Assembly (NCBI GenBank): GCA_012838955.1
Contig: DUOH01000043.1
Location: 1 to 37,806 of the forward strand
DNA from: Bacillota bacterium
GTDB taxonomy: Bacteria; Bacillota; UBA4882; UBA10575
Reading direction: 5' to 3'
Length of the DNA stretch: 37,806 bases
The notes under the pieces are model-generated. The model had not been told where the DNA came from and searched no databases. It worked only from the letters and a program-made list of their open reading frames with translations. The translations under genes were made by a program, and so were the position numbers. Position 1 is the first letter of the stretch, and each line of letters opens with the position of its first letter. Of this stretch, positions 1 to 9,089 are shown one piece after another.

Positions 1-2
1 AT

Positions 3-659
3 ATCATCTTGGAATTTGCTCCCAACCTGGCCTTTGCCTTTATCGACCGTTTATTGGGAGGGACCGGTTCATACACCGGCGGGATCCGGGAATTAACCGA
101 GATTGAGCAACAAGTCATCAAACGGGTAGTCATGAGGATCTTCGGTAATATCCACGATGCCTGGATGAATGTTTATGATTTAGAACCTGAATATGAGAAT
201 ATGGAGACAAATCCCTTATTTACTCAGGTTATTCCGCCGACCGAGATGGTGATCTTGGTTACTTTGGATTTAAAGATTGCAGAGATTAGTGGACTGATGA
301 ACTTATGTTATCCATATATGGTCTTAGAACCGGTGCTTAGCCGATTGAGCTCTCAGTATTGGTTTGCCAGCTCACGTAAGAATTTTTCTCCTGAGGATAT
401 GAAGAACCTCCAGAAAAAGCTGAAAGAGGCGGTGGTTCCGGTTAGCGTTAGTCTTGGCAAGACGACGATTACGATCAGGGAGATGCTGAACTTAGCTAAA
501 AATGATGTCATACGCTTGAACCAACCGGTCAAAAGCCCTTTAACGGTTAGCGTGGGACAGGAGGAAAAATACCTCGGGTTCCCAGGGATAGTTAAGAATA
601 AAGTCGCTGTTCAGCTATATGGGAAGAAAATTAAAGGCGGTGAAGACGATGGCCAGTGA
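3..659 (+). CDS. fliM: Flagellar motor switch protein FliM (5' truncated by window edge)
   Basis: This is the C-terminal 218 residues of FliM, a C-ring switch protein that binds phospho-CheY and sets rotation direction. The reading frame is open to the window edge, so the gene starts upstream. A TTG at position 9 is only an in-frame codon, not a start. The visible part carries the end of the FliM middle domain (around the GGTGS stretch, a typical FliM signature) and then a C-terminal SpoA/FliN-like domain over roughly the last 80 residues (VPVSVSLGKTTITIREML). Full-length FliM is usually about 330 residues, so about 110 are missing. The stop codon overlaps the start of fliY by 11 bases, indicating translational coupling. 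Identification rests on domain order and position before fliY and cheY. Confidence 0.95.
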   Translation: MILEFAPNLAFAFIDRLLGGTGSYTGGIRELTEIEQQVIKRVVMRIFGNIHDAWMNVYDLEPEYENMETNPLFTQVIPPTEMVILVTLDLKIAEISGLMNLCYPYMVLEPVLSRLSSQYWFASSRKNFSPEDMKNLQKKLKEAVVPVSVSLGKTTITIREMLNLAKNDVIRLNQPVKSPLTVSVGQEEKYLGFPGIVKNKVAVQLYGKKIKGGEDDGQ

Positions 660-1707
660 GATGCTTTCTCAAGAAGAGATTGACGCTTTATTAAAGGATG
701 ATTCCACTGAAATAACTCCAGCGGAAGAAGACGCTCTTGGTGAAATCGGAAACATTGCATTTGGTTCCGGTTCTACCGCACTGTCTCTTTTGCTAAACCG
801 TAGAGTGGAGCTTAATACCCCTACTGTTGATGTGACCAACATGAAACAGTTAATCGCTGATCATCCAACTCTGTGTGTGTGCGCGGAAGTCGATTATCTG
901 ACGGGGCTGAAAGGATCAAACCTTCTTCTGGTGGAGATTCCAGACGCCGCGATCATCGCCGATTTAATGCTAGGTGGAGACGGAATCGACCCGAAGATGA
1001 AATTGGGGGAGATGGAGTTAAGCGCGATTGGAGAGGCGATGAACCAAATGATTGGTAAAGCCTCCACCGCAATGTCTTCCATGTTTGATATGAGGGTAGA
1101 GATTGCGCCCCCTAAAACGTCGATCTTGGACTTGAATGACGCTGAGCAAGTTAATGAGCACTTTTCAGAAGATAGTAAGATCGTGCGTATTCATTTCCGC
1201 CTGATCATCGAAGGATTGGTCAATAGTAAGATAATGTTGATTATCCCTTATGGTTTTGCCCGGGAGATGGCGTTGAATTTGATTAAAAAAGGTTCTGACG
1301 GACGGGATGAAGAGGCCCTGCGACAGGCACAGGTTGCTGCCACAAGTATGCCGGAGACAGCCGGGTCCATGCCGGGCGGGGGCGGACCGCAGACAGTTCA
1401 ACCTGTACAATTTGGGCCGATTACTCCTTCTCCGGTTCCACGTGGCGGTGGTAATCTTAATTTACTTTTGGACGTTCCTTTGCAAGTCAGTGTCGAACTA
1501 GGGAATACCAGAATGAAGATTAAAGAAATACTCGATCTGGGGATCGGATCCGTCATTGAATTGGATCGCTTAGCCGGCGAACCTGTTGATATTTTGGTCA
1601 ACGGTAAACTCATAGCTAAAGGAGAAGTTGTAGTAATAGATGAAAATTTTGGAGTGAAGATTACCGATATAGTCAGTCCATTAGAAAGAGTAAATAATCT
1701 TCAGTAA
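649..1707 (+). CDS. fliY: Flagellar motor switch phosphatase FliY
   Basis: FliY is the Gram-positive C-ring protein that combines a CheC-type CheY-P phosphatase with a FliN-like switch domain. The 352-residue product begins MASEMLSQEEIDALL, the N-terminal peptide typical of FliM/FliY that binds CheY. Two CheC-family active-site helices are visible (EIGNI near residue 30 and an AIGEAMNQ helix near residue 135), each with the expected Glu and Asn. A low-complexity Pro/Gly linker (about residues 240-265) leads to a C-terminal SpoA domain (VPLQVSVELGNTRMKIKEIL). The start at 649 was chosen because it gives this canonical N terminus. An ATG 30 bases upstream in the same frame lies deeper inside fliM. 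It overlaps fliM by 11 bases and precedes cheY. Confidence 0.95.
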   Translation: MASEMLSQEEIDALLKDDSTEITPAEEDALGEIGNIAFGSGSTALSLLLNRRVELNTPTVDVTNMKQLIADHPTLCVCAEVDYLTGLKGSNLLLVEIPDAAIIADLMLGGDGIDPKMKLGEMELSAIGEAMNQMIGKASTAMSSMFDMRVEIAPPKTSILDLNDAEQVNEHFSEDSKIVRIHFRLIIEGLVNSKIMLIIPYGFAREMALNLIKKGSDGRDEEALRQAQVAATSMPETAGSMPGGGGPQTVQPVQFGPITPSPVPRGGGNLNLLLDVPLQVSVELGNTRMKIKEILDLGIGSVIELDRLAGEPVDILVNGKLIAKGEVVVIDENFGVKITDIVSPLERVNNLQ

Positions 1708-1724
1708 GTAGAGGGGGGATAACC

Positions 1725-2087
1725 ATGGGTAATCGGGTGCTTGTGGTGGATGACGCGGCTTTTATGAGAATGATGATTAAAGACATTCTAAAAAAGGGTG
1801 GTTTTGAAGTAGTCGGCGAGGCGGAGGACGGGCTGAAAGCCGTGGAAAAATATAAAGAGTTAAAGCCGGATTTAGTGACTATGGATATAACCATGCCCGA
1901 GATGGACGGGATTGCCGCAGTTAAAGAAATCCGTAAAATAGACCCTAATGCCGTGATTGTAATGTGTAGCGCCATGGGGCAGCAAGCAATGGTGATCGAC
2001 GCGATTCAAGCGGGAGCCAAAGACTTTGTAGTCAAACCGTTTCAACCGGATCGTGTTTTAGAGGCCATTCGTAAGGTACTGTCATGA
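1725..2087 (+). CDS. cheY: Chemotaxis response regulator CheY
   Basis: This is a single-domain response regulator of 120 residues, the standard CheY length. It is phosphorylated by CheA and binds the flagellar switch. The acidic pocket (D9, D10), phospho-acceptor D54 (in MDITMPEMDG), conserved Ser/Thr-region residues (MCSAMGQ) and the Lys of KPF are all visible. The ribosome site is a run of Gs in TAGAGGGGGGATAACC just before ATG. It sits directly downstream of fliY, the usual place in Bacillota flagellar operons. Its last bases (ATGA) overlap the start of fliO by 4 bases, so the two are probably translationally coupled. Confidence 0.96.
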   Translation: MGNRVLVVDDAAFMRMMIKDILKKGGFEVVGEAEDGLKAVEKYKELKPDLVTMDITMPEMDGIAAVKEIRKIDPNAVIVMCSAMGQQAMVIDAIQAGAKDFVVKPFQPDRVLEAIRKVLS

Positions 2088-2629
2088 GCTGGCTACAGTC
2101 TTTCGCCTTTGCCTTAACGGCCAACAATTCCATAACAGCTTTTGAGAGTGCCTTTGAAGAGAATCCGGATCTGGCGCGAACCGCAGAAATCGGGCTGCAT
2201 AACAGTGGCGCCAATCTAATCTGGTATTTACTGTCGTTCCTTGTTGTTCTGTCCTTAGTGGTCTTAGGTATTAGGTGGATGGCTGGGAAGACGGGGCGGA
2301 TCGGAGGACGCTATTTGAAATTGATGGAAAGTTTATATCTGGGTCCGAACCGGGGTGTACATATGATCCGTGTCGCCAATCGCGTCTTCTTAATCGGGAT
2401 GGCTGATCGGCATATGGAATTATTAGCGGAGATTACTGCCCCGGAGGTGATCGCTGAAGCGGAAAGGGAAGCTTCAGCCGCTCAACAAAAGGACGGGATT
2501 CCATCATATAAGGATTTTTCCTTTTATTTGCAGCGGATTTTACGAATGAAGAATAATAAACCGGATACTTCCGGTAGCTCCCGTGTGCAGGATGAGTTAA
2601 CCAAATTTAAAGGCTTCCGGGATAGATAA
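2084..2629 (+). CDS. fliO: Flagellar biosynthetic protein FliO
   Basis: FliO is a small membrane protein that helps assemble the FliP ring of the flagellar type III export gate. The 181-residue product has one clear transmembrane segment (around residues 43-62, LIWYLLSFLVVLSLVVLGIR). This is followed by the cytoplasmic beta-rich FliO domain, with the typical LKLMESLYLGPNRGVHMIRV stretch. The C-terminal tail is charged and probably flexible. The gene overlaps cheY by 4 bases and is followed by fliP after 23 bases. The family is poorly conserved, but position and the conserved core make the call secure. Confidence 0.9.
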   Translation: MSWLQSFAFALTANNSITAFESAFEENPDLARTAEIGLHNSGANLIWYLLSFLVVLSLVVLGIRWMAGKTGRIGGRYLKLMESLYLGPNRGVHMIRVANRVFLIGMADRHMELLAEITAPEVIAEAEREASAAQQKDGIPSYKDFSFYLQRILRMKNNKPDTSGSSRVQDELTKFKGFRDR

Positions 2630-2652
2630 TTACGGGGATTAAGGAGAAGACG

Positions 2653-3426
2653 ATGTATAATTCGCGTTTAAAACGTTTCTACCTATGCATAAAACTTCTG
2701 TTGGGATTGGGATCAGTCTTCTCTTGTCCGAGCCTATGCTCTGCGCAGCCAGTGTTTCCCAGCATCCAGATTGGGGTAGGTCCGGCGGAAAATCCGCAGC
2801 AAGTGGCGTCCAGCATACAGATTCTTGCCCTAATTACTATTATTTCTCTGGCCCCGTCCATCTTAATGATGACTACAGCTTTCATCAGAATAGTGGTAGT
2901 CTTATCTTTTACCAGGAATGCGATGGCTCTGCAACAATCTCCGCCAAACCAAGTATTAATTGGCTTGGCTTTGTTTATCACTTTTTTTGTAATGGCGCCT
3001 ACCTGGGCGAAAGTGCAAACCCAAGCCCTTACTCCTTTTTTGGAGGGAACAATTACTCCGGAAGAGGCTTTTGACCGGGCGGTAGGACCGGTGAAGGAGT
3101 TCATGTACAAACAAACCAGACCCAAGGATTTACGACTCTTTTTGAAACACGGCCGGATTGATCGGCCACAAAGCTTGGAAGACATACCGCTGCATACGTT
3201 AATTCCGGCATTTATCATCAGTGAACTACGGACCGCTTTTATGATGGGTTTTCTGTTATATGTTCCATTTTTAGTAATTGACATGATCGTGGCCAGCACC
3301 CTGATGTCTATGGGGATGTTAATGTTGCCCCCGGTCATGATCTCCATGCCGTTTAAGATTCTCCTTTTTGTAATGGTTGACGGGTGGAACTTGGTGGTCA
3401 GTTCGGTTCTGGCTGGTTTTCGTTAA
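2653..3426 (+). CDS. fliP: Flagellar type III export gate protein FliP
   Basis: FliP forms the central pentamer of the flagellar export gate with FliQ and FliR. The 257 residues begin with a hydrophobic N terminus that looks like a cleavable signal peptide (cleavage probably after the CSAQP region near residue 30), as FliP proteins usually have. The FliP signatures are visible: FTRNAMALQQSPPNQVLIGL and, near the C terminus, MGMLMLPPVMISMPFKILLF. Four transmembrane segments are expected and seen as hydrophobic blocks. The ribosome site AAGGAG lies 6 bases before the ATG. It is followed by fliQ after a 72-base gap. Confidence 0.97.
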   Translation: MYNSRLKRFYLCIKLLLGLGSVFSCPSLCSAQPVFPSIQIGVGPAENPQQVASSIQILALITIISLAPSILMMTTAFIRIVVVLSFTRNAMALQQSPPNQVLIGLALFITFFVMAPTWAKVQTQALTPFLEGTITPEEAFDRAVGPVKEFMYKQTRPKDLRLFLKHGRIDRPQSLEDIPLHTLIPAFIISELRTAFMMGFLLYVPFLVIDMIVASTLMSMGMLMLPPVMISMPFKILLFVMVDGWNLVVSSVLAGFR

Positions 3427-3498
3427 TTAATAGGCTGAAAAAATAGCGGATAAGCACACTGCAGTAATCTTATCTAGTTAAACGGTGGTGGCAAAAAA

Positions 3499-3771
3499 AT
3501 GGATGATGTCATGGTCGTCAGTATTATACGCCATGCTCTGACCACTATTCTACTGGTTGCCGGGCCGATGTTAGGCTCGGGTCTGCTGGTCGGGTTGCTC
3601 GTTAGTGTCTTCCAAGCCACAACCCAGATCCAAGAACAGACACTCTCTTTTATCCCGAAGATAATAGTAATCTTTTTGATGCTGGCAATCTGCGGGCCAT
3701 GGATCTTGCGAACGCTGTTGGACTTTACCAGCGAGATCTTCCTTTATTTGGAACAGATTCACAGATGGTGA
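3499..3771 (+). CDS. fliQ: Flagellar export gate protein FliQ
   Basis: This is a 90-residue protein of standard FliQ length with two long hydrophobic helices (about residues 14-40 and 52-78) and the family core SVFQATTQIQEQTLSFIPKI between them. FliQ packs around FliP-FliR in the export gate. The ribosome site is weak (GGTGGTGG about 7 bases before ATG), perhaps limiting expression. fliR follows after 11 bases. Confidence 0.96.
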   Translation: MDDVMVVSIIRHALTTILLVAGPMLGSGLLVGLLVSVFQATTQIQEQTLSFIPKIIVIFLMLAICGPWILRTLLDFTSEIFLYLEQIHRW

Positions 3772-3782
3772 GGTAAGTAAGG

Positions 3783-4577
3783 TTGAACCTGGCAGAATGG
3801 ACTGAACTACAATTCGTCTTTTATCTCTTGGTATACTCCAGAGTCTTCGGCCTCTTGCAAACCGCACCGGTCTTCCAGAATAAGGGTATCTCGGGGTTTC
3901 TCCGTTCCGGATTGGCGCTCTTTGTTTCGTTAGTGATCTTTCCGCCGCTGGCAAGCATGACAGATATTAGTCTGCCTAATATCGGAAGTTTTCTTCTGTT
4001 AGTCTGCGGAGAGTTAATCATCGGTTTGACTATTGGTTACATATTGAACCTGGCTTTTGCCGGAATACAGTTAGCCGGATCATTTATTGAGACACCGATG
4101 GGCTTAGGCATGGTTAATGTGATTGATCCGCAGTATGGAGGACAAATTCCCATTATTGGTCAGCTTTTTCAACTCATCGCCTTATGGCTGTTCTTGCTGG
4201 TCAACGCCCATCATTTACTCTTTGACTTTCTCTTGATGACCTATAGGCTACTGCCAGTCGGTGAAGTGCTCAATATCAGTAATGGCGCTACCATGATCCT
4301 GCAAGCCTTTAGCGGAATCTTCTGGCTCGGGCTGCAAATTGCCATTCCTATTATGGGAGTGCTTTTCCTGACCGACCTGGGCCTAGGGGTGCTGTCCAGG
4401 CTGATTCCGCAGATTAATGTGTTTGTGATCAGTTTTCCAGTAAAAATCTCCTTGGGACTGGTTCTGATTCTCCTTTCTTTACCGGTTTTTGTCAGGTGGC
4501 TGGCTCAGTTCTTTTCTTCCATCGGCAAATATTGGCCGGAGGCCGTCAGCATTATCAAGAGTCTGGCTGGCCCATAA
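3783..4577 (+). CDS. fliR: Flagellar export gate protein FliR
   Basis: FliR is the single-copy subunit of the FliP5Q4R1 export gate. The product is 264 residues, the normal length, and is almost entirely hydrophobic with about six membrane segments. Family-typical stretches include TAPVFQNKGISGFLRSGLA, SFIETPMGLGMVNVIDPQ and LGVLSRLIPQINVFVISFP. It begins with TTG, which aligns with the usual FliR N terminus and follows a GAGGTAAGTAAGG stretch that can serve as ribosome site. flhB follows after 83 bases. Confidence 0.95.
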   Translation: MNLAEWTELQFVFYLLVYSRVFGLLQTAPVFQNKGISGFLRSGLALFVSLVIFPPLASMTDISLPNIGSFLLLVCGELIIGLTIGYILNLAFAGIQLAGSFIETPMGLGMVNVIDPQYGGQIPIIGQLFQLIALWLFLLVNAHHLLFDFLLMTYRLLPVGEVLNISNGATMILQAFSGIFWLGLQIAIPIMGVLFLTDLGLGVLSRLIPQINVFVISFPVKISLGLVLILLSLPVFVRWLAQFFSSIGKYWPEAVSIIKSLAGP

Positions 4578-4660
4578 GGAACTTTGTCTGGTCTGAAAAT
4601 TAACCGGGATGTAATCGGGGTTATGGATCTGGCCGATGAAATGATGGGGAGCGAGTTACT

Positions 4661-5791
4661 GTGCTGGAAGTCAGGGAAGGGGAGAAGCTTTATATAGATT
4701 CTGCTTTTGATCTTCAATTCTTTGCGGATGAAGAAAAAACGGAAGAAGCAACGCCAAAGAAGAAGAGAGAAGCGAGGGAAAAAGGGCAGGTTCCCAAGAG
4801 TGTCGAATTAAGCACAGTGTGTACGCTGTTAGTTGGTGTTTTAGCACTTAATGCTTTTAGCAGTGGTTTTATCACCCGCCTTTATGAGTATATGAAATAT
4901 AGTTTTTCCACACGTGTCCTTAATTATAACCTGACGGATCTCGCGGTGCATAATATCTTTACCACCAATCTATTGTTTATTATAACTTGTTTTCTTCCAA
5001 TTGGGATCTTTGTTTTACTCGGCGGAGTGGCCGTGAATCTTCTCCAGACCGGTTGGCTCTTTACTACGGAGACCTTGAAGTTTAAGTTTGATAAACTCAA
5101 TCCGATTGCCGGATTCAAGCGGATTTTCTCACCAAAGAGTCTGGTGCAGTTAGTGAAGTCCGTCTTTAAATTGGTTATTGTGGGCTGGGTAATCATGGGG
5201 ACCTACCGTAAGCAAGCGCTGCCTTTGGCCGAGTTGTCTTTGCTCACCCCTTCGCTGCAAGCAGTCACCCGAATCTGGCGGATGATAATAAATATGATTA
5301 TCAGAATCTGCCTGATTCTGCTGGTCTTAGCGATATTTGATTACATGTACCAGCGCTATGAATACCGTCGTAGTCTGCGAATGACCAAAAAAGAAGTGAA
5401 AGAAGAATTTAAACAGGCGGAAGGGGACCCGCAAGTCAAGGGTAGAATCAAGCAGAAACAACGGCAGCTGGCGATGAGAAGAATGATGCAACAGGTGCCA
5501 AAAGCGGACGTGGTGATTACCAACCCGACCCACTTGGCCATCGCCCTTTTGTATGACGAAGAAAAAATGACCGCTCCCCAAGTATTGGCTAAAGGGGAAG
5601 GGTTCATAGCAAATAAAATAAAAGAACTGGCTAAGGAGAACCGAATTCCCGTGGTTGAGAATAAGCCGTTAGCCAGGATGATCTATAAAACGGTGGAAAT
5701 CGGTGATTTTATACCGCCTAATCTGTATCAAGCAGTGGCGGAAGTCTTGGCCTTTGTTTATAACCTACGCAAGAGGCGGAGTAGTGTTTAG
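4661..5791 (+). CDS. flhB: Flagellar export substrate-specificity switch FlhB
   Basis: FlhB is the membrane protein that switches the export apparatus from rod/hook to filament substrates after self-cleavage. The 376-residue product has the FlhB N-terminal signature EKTEEATPKKKREAREKGQV, four transmembrane segments and a cytoplasmic domain. The autocleavage motif NPTH is at residues 288-291, followed by the usual HLAIALLYDEEKMTAP stretch. All key residues are present, so it should be functional. The start is GTG at 4661 with GGGGAG about 8 bases upstream. The N terminus carries about 25 residues before EKTEEAT, longer than some homologues. Confidence 0.96.
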   Translation: MLEVREGEKLYIDSAFDLQFFADEEKTEEATPKKKREAREKGQVPKSVELSTVCTLLVGVLALNAFSSGFITRLYEYMKYSFSTRVLNYNLTDLAVHNIFTTNLLFIITCFLPIGIFVLLGGVAVNLLQTGWLFTTETLKFKFDKLNPIAGFKRIFSPKSLVQLVKSVFKLVIVGWVIMGTYRKQALPLAELSLLTPSLQAVTRIWRMIINMIIRICLILLVLAIFDYMYQRYEYRRSLRMTKKEVKEEFKQAEGDPQVKGRIKQKQRQLAMRRMMQQVPKADVVITNPTHLAIALLYDEEKMTAPQVLAKGEGFIANKIKELAKENRIPVVENKPLARMIYKTVEIGDFIPPNLYQAVAEVLAFVYNLRKRRSSV

Positions 5792-5874
5792 AACGATCAG
5801 TCGTCTGATCCGGCAGGAGATATCCCTGACCCGGAAGGGACGGCTACAGATCTGTAGTGGGAATTGGTGAAAAC

Positions 5875-7941
5875 ATGGCGCAAAATATAAGTCGAAGATC
5901 ATATCTATCCAGAATTGGCGGAAGCGGCGAATTGATCGCGGTGGGGATTATTATCATAATTTTAGGGATGTTCTTTATCCCCCTGCCTTCATTTATCTTA
6001 GATTTCTTCTTGTCGATTAATATTTCGCTCTCCTTTTTAATATTGTTATTAACCATGAATGTCCGCAAGACGCTGGAGTTTTCGGTCTTTCCTTCCTTGC
6101 TTTTGGTCACAACTCTTCTCCGGTTGGCCTTGAATGTCTCGTCCACCCGACTAATTCTGCTTCACGGTTATGCCGGACAGGTCATCCAAGCCTTCGGGGA
6201 TTTTGTAGCCGGAAGCAATCCGGTGGTTGGCTTTGTGATCTTTATTATCTTAACGATCATTAATTTCATGGTGATTACTAAAGGCTCGGAACGCGTAGCT
6301 GAAGTGGCGGCCAGATTTACCCTGGACGCCATGCCCGGTAAACAAATGAGTATTGACGCGGATTTGAATGCCGGGCTCATCAATGAAGAGCAAGCCCGGG
6401 CCAGAAGAAGAGAGATTGAAAGGGAAGCGGATTTTTATGGGGCGATGGACGGGGCCAGCAAATTCGTGAAGGGTGACGCCATTGCCGGGATTATCATTAC
6501 GATCATTAACTTACTCGGCGGACTGGCCATCGGTATCCTCCAAAGAGGACAGGATTTGGCAGGCGCGGCCCAAACTTACGCGCTCTTAACGGTTGGAGAC
6601 GGTCTGGTTTCACAGGTGCCGGCGTTGCTGATCTCCACCGCCACCGGTATCTTGGTGACCAGATCCGCTTCAGAGGATGACCTAGGTTCCGATCTCAGCA
6701 GACAGCTTACGTTTTATCCGAAAATTATTGCGCTGGGGTCCGGAGTCATCGCTCTCTTTGGTTTGGTCAGAGGTATGCCGACCATCCCATTCTTAATGGT
6801 CGCTATCGTCTTGGCAGTCTTGAGCCGCTATTTAATTAGAAAAGAGGAGAAAATGGCTGAGGTGGAAACAGAAGAGAAGGCAGCCACAGCGGAGTTGGAG
6901 ACACAACGTCCGGAGAATGTTTTAACCTTACTGACCGTAGATCCGATGGAACTGGAGATTGGCTACAGTCTGATTCCTTTGGTTGATAAATCCCAAGGTG
7001 GAGACTTGTTTGAACGGGTTAGTTTAATTCGGAGACAGGTTGCTTTGGAGCTGGGAATTATCTTGCCGCCCATCCGGATTAGAGATAATATGCAGCTTTC
7101 TCCCGGTCAATATCTGATCAAAATTAAAGGTGTTGACGTGGCGCAAGGAGAATTACTGACCAATTATTATCTGGCGATGGACGCCGGCGCCGTTACTGAA
7201 GAGATCGACGGAATTCCCACCAGAGAACCGGCTTTCGGTTTACCGGCCATCTGGATCACGGAAAAGCAAAGGGAAAAGGCGGAGCTTAACGGTTACACTG
7301 TGGTCGACGCTCCCTCGGTCCTGGTTACTCACCTTACTGAGATTATCCGGAACTATGCCCATGAATTACTGGGCAGACAAGAGACTCAGACCATGCTGGA
7401 TCATATTAAAGAAGATTACCCAGTGGTCGTGGAAGAGCTGATTCCGAACTTGATGTCCGTCGGAGAGGTGCAAAAGGTCTTAGCACAACTTCTAAAAGAG
7501 GGTATTCCCATCAGAAATCTGGTTTCGATCCTGGAAACACTGGCAGATTATGCCCCGATGACCAAAGACACCGGGTTGCTCACTGAGTATGTGCGGGCGA
7601 CTTTAGCCCGGCAGATTACGAAATTACTGGTGGGCGAGGAAAATATCTTATACGTCTTGACGGTGGCGCCAAAAATCGAACAAAGAATTCAGCAAGCGCA
7701 GAACGAAGGTCAACCCCTGGAACCCGCCTGGATCAACCAGTTTGACCAATCTTTGAGCAAGGAAGTTAAGAAGGTGATGGAAAACGGATATAATCCGGTG
7801 ATCATGGTTTCGCCGGCGATTAGGAGATTTACCAAGAGTTTGGTGGAAAGACTCTATCCGAAAATTCCCGTTGTATCCTTTCAGGAGATCACCTCGGAGA
7901 CTGATGTTCACTCATTAGGAATGGTAGGTGCAGGAGATTGA
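5875..7941 (+). CDS. flhA: Flagellar export protein FlhA
   Basis: FlhA is the large export-gate protein that forms a nonameric ring and docks export chaperones. About 688 residues are predicted. The N-terminal half has about eight transmembrane segments. The conserved cytoplasmic FHIPEP-family loop is seen in ARRREIEREADFYGAMDGA. The C-terminal domain carries LGIILPPIRIRDN and GLPAIWI. An alternative GTG start exists 18 bases upstream, but the ATG at 5875 has a GGTGA ribosome-like site at good spacing. It overlaps flhF by 4 bases (TTGA). Confidence 0.96.
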   Translation: MAQNISRRSYLSRIGGSGELIAVGIIIIILGMFFIPLPSFILDFFLSINISLSFLILLLTMNVRKTLEFSVFPSLLLVTTLLRLALNVSSTRLILLHGYAGQVIQAFGDFVAGSNPVVGFVIFIILTIINFMVITKGSERVAEVAARFTLDAMPGKQMSIDADLNAGLINEEQARARRREIEREADFYGAMDGASKFVKGDAIAGIIITIINLLGGLAIGILQRGQDLAGAAQTYALLTVGDGLVSQVPALLISTATGILVTRSASEDDLGSDLSRQLTFYPKIIALGSGVIALFGLVRGMPTIPFLMVAIVLAVLSRYLIRKEEKMAEVETEEKAATAELETQRPENVLTLLTVDPMELEIGYSLIPLVDKSQGGDLFERVSLIRRQVALELGIILPPIRIRDNMQLSPGQYLIKIKGVDVAQGELLTNYYLAMDAGAVTEEIDGIPTREPAFGLPAIWITEKQREKAELNGYTVVDAPSVLVTHLTEIIRNYAHELLGRQETQTMLDHIKEDYPVVVEELIPNLMSVGEVQKVLAQLLKEGIPIRNLVSILETLADYAPMTKDTGLLTEYVRATLARQITKLLVGEENILYVLTVAPKIEQRIQQAQNEGQPLEPAWINQFDQSLSKEVKKVMENGYNPVIMVSPAIRRFTKSLVERLYPKIPVVSFQEITSETDVHSLGMVGAGD

Positions 7942-9089
7942 GGATCAAGAGATATGTGGCGGATACGGCGCAAAAGGCAATTATTCAAGTAAAACAAGAT
8001 CTAGGAAAAGACGCCTTGATTTTGCACTCAAGACCTTTTAAAGAAGGGGGTTTTTTGGGCCTTTTTGGGAAAAAGCGTTTTGAGGTGTTGGCGGCGGTTG
8101 ATGAAAATATAGAGCGCGCCCGTGTTAACTCTCACTTCTCCGTCGTTGCCAAGAAGGACTCAGCGCCGATGACTCAGGTAAACCATCAGGTAAACCATCA
8201 GGTTAACCCTCAGGTAAACTCCGTAGTAAAGTCCGAAGCAAAGCCGGAGAAGAGCAGTATCATCCCTGAGATTCAACTGCTGCGTAAAGAATTGGAGGAA
8301 TTGAGGCAGGCGGTGGAGGAAGTCTCAAAACGGGTTCAGGCGGAACGAGACGAATCCTCCTTGGCGCCTCAAGAATCCCTAAAGCGCCAGTTGGAGCCGG
8401 AGACGTCTCGTACACACGAGACAAAGCAGAACACTACCGTACAGAAGCGGCGACTAACTCTTCCGGCGCCTGCGCCAATAAAAATAAACAGTAGGCCCAC
8501 AGTGGTTGTGTTGATTGGGCCGACCGGGGTGGGTAAGACGACAACCATCGCCAAACTGGCGGCTAACTTTGCCCTCTTTGAAGGTAAATCCGTAGGTTTA
8601 ATCACCATTGACACCTACCGGATCGCCGCGGTTGAACAATTAAAGACCTATGCTGAGATTATCAATCTGCCGATAGAAGTAGTGTATACAGTCGGTGAGT
8701 TTAAGAAAGCCCTTAGTAAATTGGGAGACAAAGATCTGATCTTGGTGGATACGGCGGGACGTAGTCAAAAAAACAAACATCATATCAAAGAATTAAAGCA
8801 GTTTTTAGCAGGTCGTAATCCCGATGAAACACATTTGGTCTTAAGCGCCAACACCAAGCTGGATGACTTGTTGGAGACGGCCGAGGCTTTTCAAGCGGTC
8901 TCTTATAACCGTCTGATCATTACCAAACTTGATGAGACCAATGAATTAGATAATATTATCGAATTTTTAGATAAGATTAATATTCCCATTTCCTATGTGA
9001 CAACCGGTCAGAGTGTTCCCGAAGACATAGAAGTGGCGGTATCTGAAGTTTTTAAGCGGTTTATAGATAGGGAGTATAGCCATGCGTGA
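7938..9089 (+). CDS. flhF: Flagellar placement SRP-family GTPase FlhF
   Basis: FlhF is an SRP-type GTPase that helps decide where and how many flagella form, and is switched by FlhG. The protein is 383 residues: an N-terminal basic domain (MRIKRYVADTAQKAIIQVKQ), a variable linker, an NG-type GTPase core with P-loop GPTGVGKT (residues 194-201), DTYRIAAVEQLK, DTAGRS and TKLDET. The start is TTG overlapping the flhA stop, with a GCAGGAGA ribosome site. The linker contains a 12-bp direct repeat (8175-8219) encoding QVNH-type units. The gene overlaps flhG by 8 bases. Confidence 0.95.
   Translation: MRIKRYVADTAQKAIIQVKQDLGKDALILHSRPFKEGGFLGLFGKKRFEVLAAVDENIERARVNSHFSVVAKKDSAPMTQVNHQVNHQVNPQVNSVVKSEAKPEKSSIIPEIQLLRKELEELRQAVEEVSKRVQAERDESSLAPQESLKRQLEPETSRTHETKQNTTVQKRRLTLPAPAPIKINSRPTVVVLIGPTGVGKTTTIAKLAANFALFEGKSVGLITIDTYRIAAVEQLKTYAEIINLPIEVVYTVGEFKKALSKLGDKDLILVDTAGRSQKNKHHIKELKQFLAGRNPDETHLVLSANTKLDDLLETAEAFQAVSYNRLIITKLDETNELDNIIEFLDKINIPISYVTTGQSVPEDIEVAVSEVFKRFIDREYSHA
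8175..8219 (+). repeat. 12-bp tandem repeat inside flhF linker
   Basis: The unit CAGGTAAACCAT occurs twice exactly (8175-8186, 8187-8198), then as CAGGTTAACCCT (8199-8210), and ends with a partial CAGGTAAAC (8211-8219). It encodes about four copies of a Gln-Val-Asn-His/Pro unit between the FlhF N domain and the GTPase core. Being a multiple of three, copy-number change would keep frame. Confidence 0.9.

Noticed and set aside
2679-3347. 222-codon minus-strand frame opposite fliP
   Set aside because: Antisense shadow of a secure fliP; no start signal or family match.
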